A stretch of DNA of 64,000 nucleotides from Fibrobacteria bacterium (GTDB lineage: Bacteria; Fibrobacterota; Fibrobacteria; UBA5070), in contig JACKCV010000002.1 in NCBI GenBank assembly GCA_020633825.1, positions 455,001 through 519,000 of the forward strand. The letters run 5' to 3'. Both the position numbers and the translations under genes were made by a program. Numbering within the stretch: position 1 is the stretch's first letter; each line of letters begins with the position of its first letter. The notes under the pieces were generated by a model. It was not told where the DNA came from. It was given only the letters and a program-made list of their open reading frames with translations, and did not search any database. This document shows positions 34,333 to 43,841 of this stretch, piece by piece.

Positions 34333-35168
34333 CAGATGTAATCCGCGAAATCACGTTCCACGCGCCGGAACACGAGGAAGGCGAGGAACGAGAGGGCGAG
34401 CGTCGAAACGAGGGAGGCGGCCAGACTCAACATCGGTGGCGGAGCCGAGCCGGTGATCGCCGACCGGAAATAAAGGATGGGTGGGGTGAGCGGGTTCAGC
34501 AGGAGATAGGGTTGCCACTCGGGGGGGGCGACTTCCAGCGGCCAGGCCACGGGACTGGCCCAGACCAGGATCTGGGTGAAGAAGGGGGCCACTTGGCGCA
34601 GATCGCGCCACCGGATGTTCAGGCTGGCCAGCAAGGTGCCGGTGGCCAGGGCGGCGAGGAACAGCGGAAGCAGGCAGGCCAGGGCGGGGAAGATGGACCA
34701 GCCCGGGACATAGCCGTAGATCAGGGACACCGGGACGAGGATGGCACCGGCGACGATGAAATCGACGAGGGCGGAGAGGGCGGCCGACAAGGGCAGGGCG
34801 AGTCGGGGGAAATACACCTTGGTGATCAGCCGTTCATCCTGGATCAGGCTCCCGGAGGCGCGTTCCATGGACTGCGAGAACAACCCCCAGGCGATCATCC
34901 CGGTCAGCGCGAAGAGAGGATACGGGACGCCCCCCGTGGGAACCTTGACGAACAGACCGAAGACCAGCGTGTAGAGCAAGGTGGTGAACAGCGGCTGGAT
35001 GAGGACCCACATCGCCCCGAAGGCGGTCTGGGCGTACCGGACGGAGATCTGGCGCCGGGCCAGGGCCGCGACGAGATGCCATGCTCCGGCCAGCTCCCTG
35101 GTGACATCGACGATGCCCAGATCCTCGGGGCGGATTCTGGTTTGGACCTGCGTTTCGGAAGCATTCAT
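34332..35168 (-). CDS. wzm: Polysaccharide ABC exporter permease Wzm
   Basis: 278 residues with about six membrane spans, ABC-2 type. Conserved features are WHLVAALARRQISVRYAQT before the first helix, GAMWVLIQPLF, RLITKVYFPRLALPLSA, NIRWRDLRQVAPFF and VAWPLEV. It forms the inner-membrane channel with Wzt for lipid-linked polysaccharide. It is the first gene of the minus-strand operon, and its promoter must lie in the 63-base gap to the divergent GT gene at 35232. Confidence 0.94.
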   Translation of the reverse strand: MNASETQVQTRIRPEDLGIVDVTRELAGAWHLVAALARRQISVRYAQTAFGAMWVLIQPLFTTLLYTLVFGLFVKVPTGGVPYPLFALTGMIAWGLFSQSMERASGSLIQDERLITKVYFPRLALPLSAALSALVDFIVAGAILVPVSLIYGYVPGWSIFPALACLLPLFLAALATGTLLASLNIRWRDLRQVAPFFTQILVWASPVAWPLEVAPPEWQPYLLLNPLTPPILYFRSAITGSAPPPMLSLAASLVSTLALSFLAFLVFRRVERDFADYI

Positions 35169-35231
35169 GAGCGGTGGTAAACGTAGAAACCTCCGAAGTG
35201 GCGTCGGTGGCGATCGTACTTTTGCCCGGAC

Positions 35232-36785
35232 ATGTCCAGCCAAGACCAGACACCGACACTTTCCGTGATCGTCTACGGAAGAAACGATGGCCACGGGTAC
35301 AATCTGGCGCGACGTGCCGCGACGAGTCTGAATGCGATCGCCCACGTCCTGCGGGAGGAGGACGAGATCCTTTTCGTGGATGCCAACGGGGCGGACACCT
35401 TTCCAACCTTCCCCGAGTCCATCTCCGACACGCTCACCCCGAAGGCCCGCCAGGTGCTGCGGGTGATCCGGGTGCGTCCCGGATCGTATCGAAGATGGAC
35501 CTCCCAGGCGAGGCTTCCGGTGCACGAGCCGTTCTGCCGGAACGTGGCGTTGCGCAGGGTCGCCCCCTCCTGCAAGTGGGTGCTCTCCACCAATACGGAC
35601 ATCGTCCCGGTGATCGAGGGAGGCAAGACGATCGGGGAACTCCTCGAAGGGCTCGACCCCGGATTCCTCCACATCGCACCGCGGATCGAACTCCCGGAAC
35701 GGATGTGGGAATCGCTCGATCGTCGTGAACCGGATTCCGCGATCGCCTCGTGCCGCCGGTGGGCGACCTCCCAGCATCTGGGAGTGGTCGTCCAGGCCGA
35801 CCCCATCGTGGTCCACGACGGGCCGGGGGATTTCCAGCTGGTTCCCCTCGATCTCGCCAGGCGCCTGGACGGATTCGACGAGTCCATCCTCGGGGGATGG
35901 CACGTCGATGGCAACTTCTGTGCCCGCTCGAGGCTCGCCACGGGAAGGAACATCAGTCTGGCGGGAAAGGTTGCCGCCTGGCACCTCGATCACAATCGGC
36001 AGGCCACCACCATCCATCGCAACCGGCACGGGTCGGAAACGCCGGAGCAGCTCATCACGGGAGTCCGCGAGTGCGGGCTTCCCGCGCAAAGGGAGCATTG
36101 GGGTGCCGACGGGGTGGAATTCGAGGAAATCCGTCTCCCCGAGCCCGGCGGGTTCCGATTCGGTGGGGAGGATCTCCTCCCGACCTCGCCGGCGACTCCG
36201 GTCGTCCAGCAGATGCATGCGGAGGCGTTCAATCACGGGTGCGCCGTGGACTCTCCCCTCGTCTTTCCCCACCTGGCCAGCCACCTGGACACCTGGGGAG
36301 CGGGGACTCGCGTGGCCTACCTGGGTTCCAGTCCGACGATGATCGAGCTCCTCGAACGGTTCGTGCTCGAACACTCGATGGAATTGGTCGTGGCGCCGGG
36401 ACTCCTCGCCGAGCGGGGGGGGGCGGATTTCGTCGCGCGTGCCGCCACCTCCCAGGTCCTGGTGGTGGACGCCTGGTCGGCCGACCTGTGGACCCCGGGA
36501 GAGCCCAAGGATCTCCGCAAGTCCGACGGCGCGCTGGGCCGTCGATGCCGGGCCATCGACGAGCAGCTCCGCACCATCCATCGGAGGGTCCTCCGAGAGC
36601 GGAGGAACAACCTCCTGGTCCTGTTCGTTTCCTGCCAGCACACCTGGCTCGACCTCGACGTGCATCGCTTCTTCGACATCACCCTGACCCCGTGGGCGTC
36701 GCGGGTTCGCCCGGCACGGGTTCGCCCGGTGGAATCGGAGCTTCGGAGCTTCCTGCGGAGGAAGTGGTCGCGCAGGATTCGTTGA
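35232..36785 (+). CDS. GT2-like glycosyltransferase, long form
   Basis: 517 residues. The N-terminal part has a family 2 GT-A layout: LSVIVYGRNDGHGYNLARR, EDEILFVDANG, WVLSTNTDIVPV and FQLVPLDLARRLDGFDES. The second half (from about 330) is an additional domain with VAYLGSSPTMIELLERFV and LLVLFVSCQHTW that I do not recognise. It is divergent from wzm and convergent with the GT4 gene, so it is expressed separately from the operon but belongs to the glycan cluster. Confidence 0.78.
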   Translation: MSSQDQTPTLSVIVYGRNDGHGYNLARRAATSLNAIAHVLREEDEILFVDANGADTFPTFPESISDTLTPKARQVLRVIRVRPGSYRRWTSQARLPVHEPFCRNVALRRVAPSCKWVLSTNTDIVPVIEGGKTIGELLEGLDPGFLHIAPRIELPERMWESLDRREPDSAIASCRRWATSQHLGVVVQADPIVVHDGPGDFQLVPLDLARRLDGFDESILGGWHVDGNFCARSRLATGRNISLAGKVAAWHLDHNRQATTIHRNRHGSETPEQLITGVRECGLPAQREHWGADGVEFEEIRLPEPGGFRFGGEDLLPTSPATPVVQQMHAEAFNHGCAVDSPLVFPHLASHLDTWGAGTRVAYLGSSPTMIELLERFVLEHSMELVVAPGLLAERGGADFVARAATSQVLVVDAWSADLWTPGEPKDLRKSDGALGRRCRAIDEQLRTIHRRVLRERRNNLLVLFVSCQHTWLDLDVHRFFDITLTPWASRVRPARVRPVESELRSFLRRKWSRRIR

Positions 36786-36798
36786 GACGTCGGCGCCT

Positions 36799-37956
36799 TC
36801 AGGCGCGGGCGGAGGATCCGACCAGGAGTTCCGCCAGTCGATGTCCGGCATCGGACCACTTGTAGAGGGACGCGCGGGCCGGACCGAAGGCAGCCAATCT
36901 CCTTCGCAGATCGGGATCCTCCAAAAGAGTCCGGATCCCCGACGCGATGCTTTCCACCGAGGTTCCATCCACCCAGAGGGCGTCGTCTCCGAGGACCTCC
37001 GGCAGGCAACTGCTGCGGGAGGCGATGACCGGGGCCGCCGCGCGCATGGCCTCGAGGGGGGGGAGTCCGAATCCTTCGAGCAAGGACGGAAAGACGAAGG
37101 CCAGACATTCGCGATACAAGGCTTGCAGGGTCGCGTCGTCCACGCGACCGGGCAGCTCGATGCGGTCGGCGACTCCGGCGGATTCGGCCCACTTGCGGAC
37201 CATTTCCTTGCGGAAGGGGGCCATCGGACCCGCGAAGACCATCCGGAGCCGGGGATGGGCCACCTGCGCGAAGGCCGACACCAGGCGTTCGATGTTCTTT
37301 CGCTCCTCGATGGCGCCCACGTACAGAAGGAAGGGAGCCTGCATCCCCGAGGAGCTGCTGGCGACATCCTCCAGGTGATCCACCCCGGGGTAGACCACCT
37401 GGAAGGACTTCTCCGGGATTCCCAGCAGTTCCTTTCCCGTCCGTGCCACTTCCCGGGTGATGGCGATCACCTGGTCCGCCTCCCGCCATCTCCGCGGGAG
37501 GCGGTCCCGCCAGAGCCAGCGGTTTCCCCGGACATACTTGTTCACGTACCGGTCCGGATCGAGGAGCGGGATCAGGTCGTACATCATCAGGGTCTGGCGC
37601 AACCCGGGGAGTTTCGGGGGAAAGAGGCTGAGGTCGGTGCCGAAAACTCCTGTCGCTCCGGTCCGCAAGGCCAGGCGATTCAGGCTCCCGCCGGCAAGGA
37701 CCTGGCGCTGCCAGGGGGCGAGGCGTTTGAGGAGCCAGGCGGAGCCGATGGAATGGGCGGGGATCCCGGGAAGCATCCCGCCCCCCCTGGACAGGGTCGC
37801 CTGGACCATCTGGCACTCGTGCTCCTCCAACCCTTCCCGCAAGGCGGGGAGAAGGCACGACAAGAAACGCCCGATCCCTCGGGCGCTGGTCTCGAGGTCG
37901 ATCGGGGTGGTATCGAGGACGATCCGGCCTCGAGGCGGTGTCGAGGAGGCCTTCAC
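36799..37956 (-). CDS. GT4-family glycosyltransferase
   Basis: 385 residues, GT-B fold. Features are RIVLDTTPIDLETSARGIGRF at the start, LMMYDLIPLLDPDRYV, FLLYVGAIEERKNIERLV, FVFPSLLEGFGLPPLEAM and SSCLPEVLGDDAL. It resembles mannosyltransferases of O-antigen clusters. Start is GTG at 37956, overlapping the gmd stop as GTGA. Being coupled to a GDP-mannose dehydratase gene suggests it may use a GDP-6-deoxyhexose (for example fucose- or rhamnose-type) made downstream of Gmd; that is inference. Confidence 0.9.
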   Translation of the reverse strand: MKASSTPPRGRIVLDTTPIDLETSARGIGRFLSCLLPALREGLEEHECQMVQATLSRGGGMLPGIPAHSIGSAWLLKRLAPWQRQVLAGGSLNRLALRTGATGVFGTDLSLFPPKLPGLRQTLMMYDLIPLLDPDRYVNKYVRGNRWLWRDRLPRRWREADQVIAITREVARTGKELLGIPEKSFQVVYPGVDHLEDVASSSSGMQAPFLLYVGAIEERKNIERLVSAFAQVAHPRLRMVFAGPMAPFRKEMVRKWAESAGVADRIELPGRVDDATLQALYRECLAFVFPSLLEGFGLPPLEAMRAAAPVIASRSSCLPEVLGDDALWVDGTSVESIASGIRTLLEDPDLRRRLAAFGPARASLYKWSDAGHRLAELLVGSSARA

Positions 37957-39005
37957 GCCCCCTTCAGCATCTTCTCGCGACGAGCTTCCTTGAGGTCGTT
38001 TTCGACCATTTCCTTGGCCATCTCCTCGACGGTGATCTTGGGGACCCAGCCGAGCTTGGCCTTGGCCTTCTCGGGGGTGCCCAGCAACGTCTCCACTTCC
38101 GTGGGACGGAAGTAGCGCGGGTCGACGGCCACGATGACCTTGCCGGTGGCCACGTCGATTCCCTTCTCGTCCACTCCGGTTCCCTCGAAACGGATGTCGA
38201 TCCCCGCGTGCTTGCAGGTGAGCTTCACGAATTCACGCACCGAGATCTGCGAACCGGTCGCGATCACGAAGTCCTCGGCGTGGTCCTGCTGGAGCATCAT
38301 CCACTGCATGTAGACATAGTCCTTCGCGTGACCCCAGTCGCGGAGGGAATCCATGTTGCCCAGCTTGAGGACGCTGTCGAGACCTTCCTTGATCCGGGCG
38401 ATGCCGCGGGTGATCTTGCGGGTCACGAAGGTTTCGCCGCGGCGGGGGCTCTCGTGGTTGAACAGGATGCCGTTGCAGGCGTAGATTCCGTAGGCTTCGC
38501 GGTAGTTCACCGTGATCCAGTAGGCGTAGAGCTTGGCCACCGCGTAGGGACTGCGCGGGTAGAATGGGGTGGTCTCGCGCTGGGGGATCTCCTGCACCAG
38601 TCCGAAGAGTTCGGAGGTGGACGCCTGGTAGAAACGTGTCTTCTTCTCGAGCTTGTTGATGCGGATCGCCTCGAGCAACCGGAGGGTGCCGATCCCGTCG
38701 ACGTCGGCGCTGTATTCCGGTTCCTCGAAGCTCACGGCGACATGGCTCATGGCGCCCAGGTTGTAGATCTCGTCGGGCTGGATCTCGGCGACGAGACGGA
38801 CCAGGTTCGTGCTGTCGGAGAGATCCCCGAAATGGGCCTTGAAGTTGGGATTGTCGTAGAGGTGGTCGATGCGGGTGGTGTTGAACGAGCTGGAACGACG
38901 CTTCAGCCCGTGGACCAGGTACCCCTTCTCCAGGAGGAGTTCAGCGAGGTAGGATCCGTCCTGGCCTGTGATGCCGGTGATGAGGGCGACCTTGGTCTGA
39001 GACAT
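37953..39005 (-). CDS. gmd: GDP-mannose 4,6-dehydratase
   Basis: 350 residues of an extended SDR that converts GDP-mannose to GDP-4-keto-6-deoxymannose, the entry to GDP-fucose, GDP-rhamnose and perosamine. Diagnostic motifs are ALITGITGQDGSYLAELLLEKGY, LKRRSSSFNT, ASTSELFG, the catalytic SPYAVAKLY (YxxxK) and FNHESPRRGETFVTRKI. Upstream GGAG eight bases before ATG 39005 supports the start. It leads a two-gene unit with the GT4 gene at 36799. Confidence 0.96.
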   Translation of the reverse strand: MSQTKVALITGITGQDGSYLAELLLEKGYLVHGLKRRSSSFNTTRIDHLYDNPNFKAHFGDLSDSTNLVRLVAEIQPDEIYNLGAMSHVAVSFEEPEYSADVDGIGTLRLLEAIRINKLEKKTRFYQASTSELFGLVQEIPQRETTPFYPRSPYAVAKLYAYWITVNYREAYGIYACNGILFNHESPRRGETFVTRKITRGIARIKEGLDSVLKLGNMDSLRDWGHAKDYVYMQWMMLQQDHAEDFVIATGSQISVREFVKLTCKHAGIDIRFEGTGVDEKGIDVATGKVIVAVDPRYFRPTEVETLLGTPEKAKAKLGWVPKITVEEMAKEMVENDLKEARREKMLKGA

Positions 39006-39172
39006 GCGGAACTCCAGGGAGGGGAGAGTGATCGGCGGATTCCTGCCGCAACTGAGCCAATGAAGAATAGGAATTTGTCGCCCAACCGAGGCCGACGGAA
39101 CCACGGAATCGGACGCGCCATTTTCCGGAAGGAGGGTGCGGACCCCTCGGAGTCTTCTATCTTGGACGCTTC

Positions 39173-40105
39173 GTGATCCCCCACACCATCCATTTCGTCT
39201 GGAGCGGAGAACGCTTTCCGTGGGCCTTCTCGCTCGCCGTTCGCTCCGCGATCCGCCTGCATCCGGGGTGGCGGGTGGTCGTCCATACCGGCGTCGAGCC
39301 CCGGAACAGCCCCGGATGGGACGACGTCCGCGCTCTCGCCGAGATCCGTCCCATCGATCCCGAGGCGGTCCTGGGGGCTCTTCCCGAAGTGGGAGGACGC
39401 CTGGTGGAACTGCACCGGGCCATCGCCCCCCGATACCATGCCGGCCGCTCCAACCTGGTCCGTCTGGCCGTCCTCTCGACCGAAGGCGGATGGTACCTGG
39501 ATTTCGACACGCTGACCATCGCCTCCCTGGAGGATCTGTCGGAGCGGTGCTCCGCGGTCGTGGGGGAGGAGTGGGTATGGGCCCACGACGAGGAGAGGGT
39601 GGCCAAGGGGTACAACTGGACGATGGTCCCCTCGACGGTGGCCTTCGGTGCCTCCTGGGTGCTCGCCCGGCTGGGGCTTCCTCCCGATTCGCGTAGCGAG
39701 TCGTTCCTGCGCGGCATCTGGGGGCGGCGGGAATTGAACAACGCCGTCCTGGCCTGCGAACCCGGGCATGCCTGGGTGGGGCGGCTGCTCGATCTGGCCA
39801 CCCGGCAGGATCCCTCCGTGCGTTTCGGCCTCGGGCCGGCGCTGGTGAATCTCGCCTGGCGCAGCCCCGAGGGGGCCCCGTTGCCCACCCGCCTCGGGCC
39901 CGAGGCTTTCTACCAATTTCCGCCCAGCCAGACCAACCGGTATTTCCGTTCCAGCGTCCTTCCCGAGGGCGCGCGGATCCTGCACTGGTGCTCCTCCAAC
40001 CACCGCGACGAGGTGTCCAGGATGGACGCCGCCTGGATTCGCAGACATTCCCGATCATCCCCCTGGGCCGCCCACGCCCGTTCTCTCCTGGAGACTTCGC
40101 CATGA
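39173..40105 (+). CDS. GT32-like glycosyltransferase (DXD sugar-binding)
   Basis: 310 residues. It starts IPHTIHFVWSGERFPW, then YHAGRSNLVRLAVLSTEGGWYLDFDTLTIASL with the DFD metal site, as in the Gly_transf_sug (OCH1/capsular) family. C-terminal ILHWCSSNHRDE is also typical. Start is GTG at 39173. Its stop overlaps the start of the MMPL transporter (ATGA), which ties a sugar transferase to a lipid-type RND exporter. Confidence 0.85.
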   Translation: MIPHTIHFVWSGERFPWAFSLAVRSAIRLHPGWRVVVHTGVEPRNSPGWDDVRALAEIRPIDPEAVLGALPEVGGRLVELHRAIAPRYHAGRSNLVRLAVLSTEGGWYLDFDTLTIASLEDLSERCSAVVGEEWVWAHDEERVAKGYNWTMVPSTVAFGASWVLARLGLPPDSRSESFLRGIWGRRELNNAVLACEPGHAWVGRLLDLATRQDPSVRFGLGPALVNLAWRSPEGAPLPTRLGPEAFYQFPPSQTNRYFRSSVLPEGARILHWCSSNHRDEVSRMDAAWIRRHSRSSPWAAHARSLLETSP

Positions 40106-42774
40106 CTTCGTTTTTCCGTTTGTTCGCCCGATGGTACGTGGGAGTGTCCTGGAAACGCCCTTGGGCGGTGCTGGCCGTGTTCGGATTGTTCACCGTCTTC
40201 ATGGGCGCGATGAGCGCCCGGCTCGGGATCAGCACCGACCTGCGGGTCCTGCTGCCTTCCAGCACGCCTTCGGTCCAGGCCCTGGAGCACTCCGAGGAGC
40301 GACTGGGCGCCACCGACTTCTTCACCCTCGCCTTCGAGGATTCCTCCGCCGAACGCGTGGGACAATTCCAGAAGGCGGTCGCCGAATCCCTCGCCGCCTG
40401 GGACCAGGTGAAATGGGTGCAATTCGACGAGGATCGACGCTTCTTCGAACGTCATGCCCTGCTGTATCTTCCCCAGGACCAGCTCCTGGATCTGGAAGCC
40501 CGCCTGCAATCCATCGCCAAGAGGGCCTCCGGCGACTGGGATCCCCTCGTGGTCGACCTCGACGACGAGGGACCGAGTGCCCCGGCCTCCCTCGACGGAT
40601 GGCCCGACAAGATGGCGCTCTACAAGCAGGGAATGCCGATGGACGTCGTGGACGCTCTGCTGGAGCGCATCCACAAGGAGACGGGGGATCAGGGGAACGC
40701 GGTGACCCTGGATCCGGGGGCCGCATCGGCGACCCCCCAGGTGCCGACCGGCGATCCGACCCTCCCCGACTCCCTGCGCGACCGCATGATCGGCTGGCAC
40801 GAGGCCAAGGGGAAATGGGTGGGGGTGATCATCGCCCAGATGGCCCAGCCCTCCACCGATGCCCGGTTCGCCCAGGAAGCCAAGGACCACGGGGATTCCG
40901 CGGCCGCCGCGGCCAAGCGCGCCCTGGGATGGGACATCCGTTCGGCGGTGGTGGGAGCCTACAGCGATCCCTCCTCCGAGATCGCCGAGATCAACGGCGA
41001 CATGTGGGTGGCCTCGACGGTGGCCCTGTCCCTCATTTTCGGACTCCTCGCGTTCTACATGCGCCGCCCCGGCAACATCCTGATCGTCTTCCTGCCCCTG
41101 CTGGCCGCCATGGTCTGGATGATGGGTGCCGCGGAGTTGATCTACGGGCGTCTGACGGTCCTGACCTCCTTCGTGCTGGCCCTGCTCTCCGGCTTGGGCA
41201 TCGAGTACTCCATCCACGTCTACTCCCGCTGGATGGAGGAACGGCGCAAAGGGGCGACCATCCAGGATGCCATGGAAACCTCCCTGGCCCGGACCGGACG
41301 GTCCCTCCTCTCGGCGATGCTCGCGGCGATCACCTGCATGCTCGCCCTCCAGATCGGTCACTTCCAGGGGTTCAAGGAGTTCGGCATCGTCGTTTCGATG
41401 GGCGTGTTCTTCGCGTTCTTCGCCTCCCTGACGATCGTGCCTCCCGTCCTTTTCCTGTTGCTGCGCTTCGGGCCGTTCCTCGAGCGCAACCGCATGGGCT
41501 GGTTGTCCTGGATCGTTCCCTCCGAGGCCAACGCCGAGGGGGCGGTTCTCGTTCCGTTGCTGGCCTGGCCCCGCTGGTTCATGACCACCACCTTCCTCCT
41601 GGTGGCCCTGGGAACGGCCTTCTTCCTGGCTTCCCCCTCGGTGGGCTTCGAGAACGATTTCGCCAACCTGCGCAGCGGGGGCGGCAAATTCAAGTGGCTC
41701 ACCGATCGCATCGAGAAGCTGGTCAACGACGAGGAAGCGATCGCCCAGCAGGCGCAATCGCGGATCAGCTACGGCCGAGCCGTCGGCAAGGGCAAGAACA
41801 CCTCGCCTTCGGTGGTGCTCGCCGAGACCGAGGACCAGATGCGGGAGGTCCATGACACGCTCGGAGCCCGGTTCGGTTCTCCCGCCGACACCATGCTGAA
41901 GAGCTTCGTGACCATCCAGTCGTTCGTTCCCCGCCCCGCGACCCAGCTGGAGCGCCTGGAGATCATCCAACGGGTTCGCGAAGTCATCGACGGCCCCGAT
42001 TTCCGGAAGCTGGATTCGGCGGGCAAGGCGCGTCTGGCCTCCTTGCGGACCTACACGGAATGCGACACCTTCGGGTTCGACTCCCTTCCGGCCTACGCGC
42101 AGCGTTTCATGACCGAGAAGGACGGATCCCACGGCCGATTCGGCATGGTCTACGCCGATATGCGGGAAAGCGATGCCATCGAGTCCAAGAAATTCCAGGA
42201 CCGCTTCTCGCACTTCAAGACCGCCACCGGCAAGGTGGTGGTCGCCTCCACCGGGTTCATCTACGCGGACGTGGTCGACATGGTGAAGAAGGACGTCGGG
42301 AGATTGGCGATCTTCGTCTTCCTCTTCCTGGCGGTGGTGGTGTGGATCGACACCCGATCCTGGCGGGGCCTGGTGGTCAACATGGGGTACATCGGCCTGA
42401 TCTCCGTCTGGACCTACGGAGCCATGGGCTGGCTCGGTCTGAAGCTGGGCATGTTCAACATCGTGGTGCTGCCCGCCCTGCTTTCCAACACCGTCGACGC
42501 CACCATCCATCTCTACCATCGCCGCATGGAAACCGGTGCCGGGAAGATGGGGGAAATCCTGCACACGGCCGGATCCTCGGTCCTGGCCGGTACGCTCACC
42601 AACGCGTTCGGGTTCCTCTCGCTGATCGTGGTTTCCCATCGTGGTCTGAACACCATCGGAACCTTGGCCTGCCTGGGATACATCGCGGGGATCTCGATCA
42701 TGTTCCTGGCGATGCCCTTCCTCCTGGAGGTGATCTGCCCGAAAGCTCCCCAGGCGGGGCATTCCGAGGACTGA
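40102..42774 (+). CDS. RND/MMPL-family transporter (lipid-type exporter)
   Basis: 890 residues with the duplicated RND layout: one span near the start (RPWAVLAVFGLFTVFMGAM), a periplasmic loop, five spans around 290-470, a second loop, and a final group around 730-885. Family strings are LLSGLGIEYSIHVYSRWMEE and SNTVDATIHLYHRR, each after a proton-relay helix. Such transporters (MMPL, HpnN, SCO4506 types) move hydrophobic molecules to the outer membrane. Substrate unknown; coupling to the GT32 gene suggests a glycolipid. Confidence 0.9.
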   Translation: MTSFFRLFARWYVGVSWKRPWAVLAVFGLFTVFMGAMSARLGISTDLRVLLPSSTPSVQALEHSEERLGATDFFTLAFEDSSAERVGQFQKAVAESLAAWDQVKWVQFDEDRRFFERHALLYLPQDQLLDLEARLQSIAKRASGDWDPLVVDLDDEGPSAPASLDGWPDKMALYKQGMPMDVVDALLERIHKETGDQGNAVTLDPGAASATPQVPTGDPTLPDSLRDRMIGWHEAKGKWVGVIIAQMAQPSTDARFAQEAKDHGDSAAAAAKRALGWDIRSAVVGAYSDPSSEIAEINGDMWVASTVALSLIFGLLAFYMRRPGNILIVFLPLLAAMVWMMGAAELIYGRLTVLTSFVLALLSGLGIEYSIHVYSRWMEERRKGATIQDAMETSLARTGRSLLSAMLAAITCMLALQIGHFQGFKEFGIVVSMGVFFAFFASLTIVPPVLFLLLRFGPFLERNRMGWLSWIVPSEANAEGAVLVPLLAWPRWFMTTTFLLVALGTAFFLASPSVGFENDFANLRSGGGKFKWLTDRIEKLVNDEEAIAQQAQSRISYGRAVGKGKNTSPSVVLAETEDQMREVHDTLGARFGSPADTMLKSFVTIQSFVPRPATQLERLEIIQRVREVIDGPDFRKLDSAGKARLASLRTYTECDTFGFDSLPAYAQRFMTEKDGSHGRFGMVYADMRESDAIESKKFQDRFSHFKTATGKVVVASTGFIYADVVDMVKKDVGRLAIFVFLFLAVVVWIDTRSWRGLVVNMGYIGLISVWTYGAMGWLGLKLGMFNIVVLPALLSNTVDATIHLYHRRMETGAGKMGEILHTAGSSVLAGTLTNAFGFLSLIVVSHRGLNTIGTLACLGYIAGISIMFLAMPFLLEVICPKAPQAGHSED

Positions 42775-42794
42775 TTCCTCCGCGTCGACGGATG

Positions 42795-42821
42795 CATCCC
42801 GGGTCCCATGGATCCGGGATG
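42795..42821 (+). terminator. Possible hairpin terminator after the MMPL gene
   Basis: A perfect 8-bp stem CATCCCGG / CCGGGATG with an 11-base loop lies 20 bases after the transporter stop. It is followed by GTTACCTTTG rather than a long T tract, so the assignment is tentative. Confidence 0.4.
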
Positions 42822-42835
42822 GTTACCTTTGAACC

Positions 42836-43423
42836 ATGAAACTCGTCGTACCTGCCCTGCTCCTGGCCTCCCTGGCTTGGTCCTCCGGCTCCCTGAAGGT
42901 CCAGCCAGGCCAGATCGCGCCGCGATTCCTTCTGGTCAAGCTCGACAACGATTCCAAGCGCCAGGCGCTGCGGGATTTCGCCGATTCCGCGCGCCGTGCC
43001 GCCGACTCCACTTGGGGGAAGCCGGTCGTCCTGTCCTTCTGGAGCACCACTTGCGTGAATTGCCGTGCGGAAATGCCACGCATCCAGGCTTGGGCGAACG
43101 GTCGCGACGTGGCGTACCTCCCCCTGCTGGTCGAGAATATCGACCCCGCAGCGGGGATGCAGTGGTTGCAGAAGGTGGGAGTCTCGAGCCCCGGACTGCA
43201 CGATCGCTACCAGGTGGTCGGGAAGAACTACGGAGTCTGCGAAGGTTCCGTCTGCACCGTGCCCGCCCTCGTGGCCATCCGTCCCGACGGACGCGTGGCT
43301 CTCACACGTTCGGGGTACGACCCCCAGGAGCCCCTGGAGGCGTTGCTCGATTCGACCCTCGGGATACCCAAGATGGTCGAGGACTCCTCGCGCACCTCGT
43401 CGCACGGGAAGACCGGGGGGTGA
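42836..43423 (+). CDS. TlpA/ResA-like periplasmic thioredoxin
   Basis: 195 residues. A short signal (KLVVPALLLASLAWSS) precedes a thioredoxin fold with WSTTCVNCRAEMP, the CxxC redox site (CVNC), then LPLLVENIDPAAGMQW and CTVPALVAIRPDGRV with a cis-Pro. Two extra cysteines (GVCEGSVCTVP) lie near the cis-Pro. It would reduce disulfides in the periplasm, for example for cytochrome maturation; no partner is adjacent. It follows the MMPL gene by about 60 bases. Confidence 0.9.
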   Translation: MKLVVPALLLASLAWSSGSLKVQPGQIAPRFLLVKLDNDSKRQALRDFADSARRAADSTWGKPVVLSFWSTTCVNCRAEMPRIQAWANGRDVAYLPLLVENIDPAAGMQWLQKVGVSSPGLHDRYQVVGKNYGVCEGSVCTVPALVAIRPDGRVALTRSGYDPQEPLEALLDSTLGIPKMVEDSSRTSSHGKTGG

Positions 43424-43475
43424 GGGGGCGCGCTCCCGATGGGAGGGCGGACTTCGCTCCGCCTGCGGGGCGAAC

Positions 43476-43841
43476 GTGGTGAACGCTTCGCGCGAGACCT
43501 TCCAGAAACGTTGCGGTTCCGGGGACCACGAGCGGGCCTTGCGCGAAGTTCTGGGACGGGAGCCTTCGGCGGCCCTCCAAGTGCGGGTCGAAAAGGACAA
43601 CCGGCTGATCGCCCACAACTTCCTGGTTCCGGTCGACCGGACCCTGACCTGCGATCACGAAGGGTGCTGCGAATCCTTCACGATCCAGCTGGTCCCCGGC
43701 CAGATCGTCTACCCCCGGTGGTGCCCCTTCCATCGGCCTCCGCACAGACGGAAAATGTCTTCGGTGCCGCCTCGCGCCTCCCGCTCGTGGGAGGACTCCC
43801 TCCAGGCGGGGGGAGTGCTGGATTCCCGATCTCCGCGGTGA
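43476..43841 (+). CDS. Small zinc-ribbon-like protein
   Basis: About 121 residues from GTG 43476 (GTG 43479 equally possible). The N-terminal half is a helix pair (RETFQKRCGSGDHERALREV). The C-terminal half has LTCDHEGCCESFTIQLVPGQ and RWCPFHRPPHRR, a C..H..CC and C..H pattern suggesting one zinc site. No family is recognised. It lies 52 bases after the thioredoxin gene, and its stop is at the base of the hairpin shared with the convergent SDR gene. Confidence 0.55.
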   Translation: MVNASRETFQKRCGSGDHERALREVLGREPSAALQVRVEKDNRLIAHNFLVPVDRTLTCDHEGCCESFTIQLVPGQIVYPRWCPFHRPPHRRKMSSVPPRASRSWEDSLQAGGVLDSRSPR

